Part shown: one piece after another, positions 5,259 through 7,489 of the stretch
Numbering within the stretch: the first letter of the stretch is position 1
Layout of the letters: the number at the start of each line of letters is the position of its first letter
Assembly: GCA_035688265.1 (NCBI GenBank)
Contig: DASSNE010000017.1
Location: 1 to 7,489, forward strand
Direction of reading: 5' to 3'
DNA: 7,489 nucleotides
DNA from: DASSBR01 sp035688265
GTDB taxonomy: Bacteria; Pseudomonadota; Gammaproteobacteria; Natronospirales; DASSBR01
Position numbers and translations under genes: made by a program
Notes under the pieces: generated by a model
Told to the model about the DNA's origin: nothing
Databases searched by the model: none
Seen by the model: the letters and a program-made list of their open reading frames with translations, nothing else

Positions 5259-7205
5259 ATGCTTACCCGTATCGCACTTGCGCTGGGGGCCTTGTCATTT
5301 GCGGTTGTCGCCTTTGCCGGCCCGCCGCAGATCACACACCCCGATTACAACGAAATGCCGGCGCATTTCACACCGAAGACATCCAGCTTCGATTACCACA
5401 AATACAGCGTCGATATCCCGATGCGCGACGGGGTGAAACTGCATACGGTTATCATCGTCCCCAACTGCGCCAAGCACGCCGGCATTCTGCTGACGCGCAC
5501 TCCCTACAACGCCGAGGGGCTCACCAGCCACGCGGCGAGCGGTCACCTGGGTCCGATCCTGGAAGGCTACGACAACGTCACCGACATCATTAAGGAAGAC
5601 TGCTACATCCGCGTGGTGCAGGACATCCGCGGCAAGTACGGTTCCGAAGGCGCTTACGTGATGAACCGTCCGCTCGCTTCCGGCCCGCTGAATCCGACGC
5701 CGGTGGACGATTCAACCGATGCTTACGATACCATTCAATGGCTGGTGAAGCATGTGTCGCAGTCGAACGGCAAAGTCTGCATCATCGGCATTTCCTACGA
5801 CGGCTTTGAGCCGCTGATGGCGCTGGTCCACCCGGCGCCGGCACTCAAATGCTCGGTGCCGATGAACCCGATGGTCGACGGCTGGATGGGCGACGACTGG
5901 TTCCATAACGGTGCGTTCCGCGAGCAGAACATCCCGTACATCTATGAGCAGGAAGCCAGCCGCACCAACAAGTACAAATGGTGGAGCGACTACTACGACG
6001 ACTACGACCTGTACCTGAATGCGGGCTCCGCCGGCGCGGTCGCCCGCAACCACGGCATGAAGCAGCTCGGCTTCTGGCGCAAGATCGTCGCGCACCCGGC
6101 CTACGACGAGTTCTGGCAGAGCCAGGCGATGGACAAGATCCTCGCGAAACAGCCGCTCAAGGTGCCGACGATGCTGGTCGCGGGGCTGTGGGACCAGGAA
6201 GACATCTACGGCGCGCTCGCGGTTTATCGCGCAATCGAGCCGAAAGATAACGACAACGACATGGTGTACCTCGCGCTCGGCCCGTGGTACCACGGCCAGG
6301 AAATTCACGACGGCACGCACCTCGGCCCGATCAGGTTCGGCAGCGACACCGCCAAGTATTTCCGCGAGCACTACCTGCGCGCGTTCCTCGCGCATTACCT
6401 GAAGGATGGCGCCCCGCCGATGCGCATCGCGCCGGTCTTCGCCTATGTCACCGGCGCCGACCACTGGGAAGATCTCAAGGACTGGCCGGCCTGCGCTGAC
6501 AATGGTTGCGGCATCAAGCCGACGCGACTGTACCTCGAAGCGCATAACGATCTCGGCTTCAAGGCGCCGCAAGGTCACGGCAACGGCTACGACCAATACA
6601 TCTCCAACCCGGCGAAACCGGTGCCGTACCGCCAGCGCCCGATCCTGCCGATCGGCGAGGTCTCGCCGCGCAGCACCTGGCACGAATGGCTGGTGGACGA
6701 CCAGCGCTTCGCGTCCGGGCGCACCGACGTGCTGACGTACGAAACGCCAGTGCTGACGCACCCGATCAAGATCAGCGGCCGGCCGCTCGTGCACCTGGTC
6801 GCCTCGACCAGCGGCACCGACAGCGACTGGGTCGTCAAGCTGATCGACGTCTATCCCGACCAGGTCGCGGCGCAGCCCGAAATGGGCGGCTATCAACTGG
6901 CGGTGGCGATGGACATCTTCCGCGGCCGCTACCGCGAGAGCCTGAGCCATCCGCACGCGCTGACGCCCAACAAGCCGCTGGTGTACAAGTTCAGGCTGCC
7001 GGCGGCGAACCACGTGTTCCTGCCGGGCCACCGCATCATGGTACAGATCCAGTCGAGCTGGTTCCCGCTCTACGACCGCAACCCGCAGAAGTTCGTGCCG
7101 AATATCTTCCTGGCCAAGCCGGACGATTACATCAAGGCAACGCAGCGGGTGTACCACGAGCCGGGGCACGAGACGTACATCGATCTGCCACTGGTGAGGC
7201 GGTAA
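5259..7205 (+). CDS. Alpha-amino acid ester hydrolase (CocE/NonD family serine hydrolase)
   Basis: This is a secreted 648-residue enzyme of the family (EC 3.1.1.43) that hydrolyses alpha-amino acid esters and can deacylate or acylate beta-lactams bearing an alpha-amino side chain. The signal peptide is MLTRIALALGALSFAVVAFA, cleaved near residue 20. From memory of the Xanthomonas citri and Acetobacter turbidans enzymes, the active site is complete. GISYDG holds nucleophile S179, with Y180 for the oxyanion hole. WDQED (311-315) holds D312, and GPWYH (341-345) holds H345. The carboxylate cluster that recognises the substrate amino group is also present: D213 in MVDGWMGDDWF, plus E314 and D315. 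The rest follows the family plan: alpha/beta-hydrolase core, helical cap, and a C-terminal jelly-roll with ASTSGTDSDWVVKLIDVYP and the closing PLYDRNPQ and ATQRVY motifs. Length is normal. A CocE-type or peptidase activity on another substrate remains possible. A cupin gene follows 6 nt later on the same strand. Confidence 0.92.
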   Translation: MLTRIALALGALSFAVVAFAGPPQITHPDYNEMPAHFTPKTSSFDYHKYSVDIPMRDGVKLHTVIIVPNCAKHAGILLTRTPYNAEGLTSHAASGHLGPILEGYDNVTDIIKEDCYIRVVQDIRGKYGSEGAYVMNRPLASGPLNPTPVDDSTDAYDTIQWLVKHVSQSNGKVCIIGISYDGFEPLMALVHPAPALKCSVPMNPMVDGWMGDDWFHNGAFREQNIPYIYEQEASRTNKYKWWSDYYDDYDLYLNAGSAGAVARNHGMKQLGFWRKIVAHPAYDEFWQSQAMDKILAKQPLKVPTMLVAGLWDQEDIYGALAVYRAIEPKDNDNDMVYLALGPWYHGQEIHDGTHLGPIRFGSDTAKYFREHYLRAFLAHYLKDGAPPMRIAPVFAYVTGADHWEDLKDWPACADNGCGIKPTRLYLEAHNDLGFKAPQGHGNGYDQYISNPAKPVPYRQRPILPIGEVSPRSTWHEWLVDDQRFASGRTDVLTYETPVLTHPIKISGRPLVHLVASTSGTDSDWVVKLIDVYPDQVAAQPEMGGYQLAVAMDIFRGRYRESLSHPHALTPNKPLVYKFRLPAANHVFLPGHRIMVQIQSSWFPLYDRNPQKFVPNIFLAKPDDYIKATQRVYHEPGHETYIDLPLVRR

Positions 7206-7211
7206 TCCGAC

Positions 7212-7382
7212 ATGCCAAAACTCGACCTGCATTCAATCCCGCGCCACACCGGTTCATCCTACCCGGCGCCGTTCCATGAACCCTGCGCCAACCGTATCCG
7301 GCAGCGCCTGGGCGACGCCGGCGGCCTGACCGACTTCGGCGTCAACCGCCTAGTGTACTGCGACAGAATTAAAGGAACATAA
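7212..7382 (+). pseudogene. Cupin-domain protein, truncated by an IS630 insertion
   Basis: The frame starts 6 nt after the ester hydrolase stop, with GAGG (7196-7199) inside the end of that gene as a possible ribosome-binding site. The first 47 codons (7212-7352), beginning MPKLDLHSIP and continuing through SYPAPF, RQRLGDAGGL and DFGVNRL, resemble the N-terminus of small single-domain cupins whose next segment is usually a PPGAWSSQRHWH-like metal site. Instead the frame enters AT-richer DNA at the TA at 7351-7352 and adds only nine unrelated residues before a TAA at 7380-7382. The metal-binding barrel is therefore absent, and the product cannot be functional unless the rest is supplied otherwise. 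The remainder should lie beyond the element, outside the window. The cupin assignment rests on the N-terminus alone and is recalled, not searched. Confidence 0.7.
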
Positions 7383-7398
7383 AGTCGTATGTTCTGTC
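7362..7398. repeat. Inverted repeat inside the IS left end
   Basis: GACAGAA (7362-7368) is the exact reverse complement of TTCTGTC (7392-7398). Nested inside, GAACATA (7375-7381) pairs with TATGTTC (7388-7394) around a 6-nt centre. The two pairings share 7392-7394, so they cannot form fully at once. The location between the element tip and the transposase gene suggests a transposase-binding or outward-transcription-blocking structure; that role is inference. Confidence 0.55.
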
Positions 7399-7433
7399 TT
7401 AGTCAGAGAGTGGAGCGAAACAGGACAAGCGAA

Positions 7434-7489
7434 ATGCGAGTTGCCGCAGCAATTAAACTGACCCCGCAAGAAGAACAGCGACTGACACG
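7434..7489 (+). CDS. IS630-family transposase, N-terminal fragment
   Basis: Eighteen codons are visible before the window ends (MRVAAAIKLTPQEEQRLT). The opening MRVA..I.LT..E...L is typical of IS630-family transposases, where it leads into the first helix-turn-helix DNA-binding domain; the DDE catalytic domain lies outside the window. AGGA (7422-7425) is a plausible ribosome-binding site 8 nt before the ATG. An in-frame ATG at 7389 would add 15 residues, but it lies inside the inverted repeat and lacks family similarity, so 7434 is preferred. Confidence 0.7.
   Translation, partial: MRVAAAIKLTPQEEQRLT

Larger units (their letters stand above)
7351..7489 (+). mobile_element. IS630-family insertion sequence, left end
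   Basis: Cupin coding sequence stops abruptly at CTAG (7350-7353), and the following DNA has lower GC, an inverted-repeat structure and an IS630-type transposase start. IS630/Tc1-mariner elements insert at TA, often in CTAG, and duplicate it, which fits the TA at 7351-7352. The element begins at about TGTACTGCGACAG or one to two bases earlier. Only about 139 bp are in the window, so the right end, the full transposase and the TA duplication cannot be seen. Confidence 0.75.

Noticed and set aside
5712..7232. 506-codon open frame on the minus strand opposite the ester hydrolase
   Set aside because: It has no recognisable domain and a Val/Arg/Asp-rich composition; the plus strand encodes a full conserved enzyme.
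1..7489. CRISPR arrays, tRNA or rRNA genes, riboswitches
   Set aside because: I see no spaced repeat arrays, cloverleaf-like sequences or conserved RNA motifs, and nearly all bases are accounted for by protein genes.

Overview
The window is high-GC and densely coded, with almost no intergenic DNA, and looks like a chromosomal piece of a proteobacterium. The gene set (aa3-type cytochrome c oxidase, c4-like cytochrome, MtfA peptidase, DUF3565 protein, an alpha-amino acid ester hydrolase of the Xanthomonas type) points to Gammaproteobacteria, perhaps near the Xanthomonadales or Nevskiales. That placement is inference from protein resemblance, not from any marker gene.

Layout. Positions 2-901 (+) hold the last 299 residues of cytochrome c oxidase subunit I. 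It converges on a tight five-gene minus-strand run, read from 5213 down to 922: a MATE-family efflux transporter, an MtfA-like zinc peptidase, a diheme c4-like cytochrome, a triheme AdhB-like cytochrome c, and a small DUF3565 protein. The junctions in this run are 3 nt, 35 nt (or a 1-nt TAATG overlap with an alternative start), a 4-nt ATGA overlap and 16 nt, so it is very probably one transcript. Only 45 bp separate the MATE gene from a divergent plus-strand gene at 5259-7205. That gene encodes a secreted alpha-amino acid ester hydrolase with its complete catalytic triad and carboxylate cluster. A cupin gene starts 6 nt downstream but is cut after about 47 codons by the left end of an IS630-family element, whose transposase begins at 7434 and runs off the window.

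How the genes may work together. The two secreted multiheme cytochromes are plausible periplasmic electron carriers feeding the oxidase whose subunit I ends next to them. This rests on gene proximity only. The MATE and MtfA genes at the head of the same run have no obvious respiratory role. The ester hydrolase and the broken cupin gene form a second, opposite operon.

I found no convincing evidence for an undescribed defence, mobile or biosynthetic system. The points most worth checking are substitutions at metal-ligand positions: a His-to-Gln change at the expected Mg/Mn ligand of subunit I, a Met-to-His change at the second heme of the c4-like protein, and a Phe at the usual Met position of heme 1 in the triheme protein. 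The IS630 insertion is the clearest recent event.
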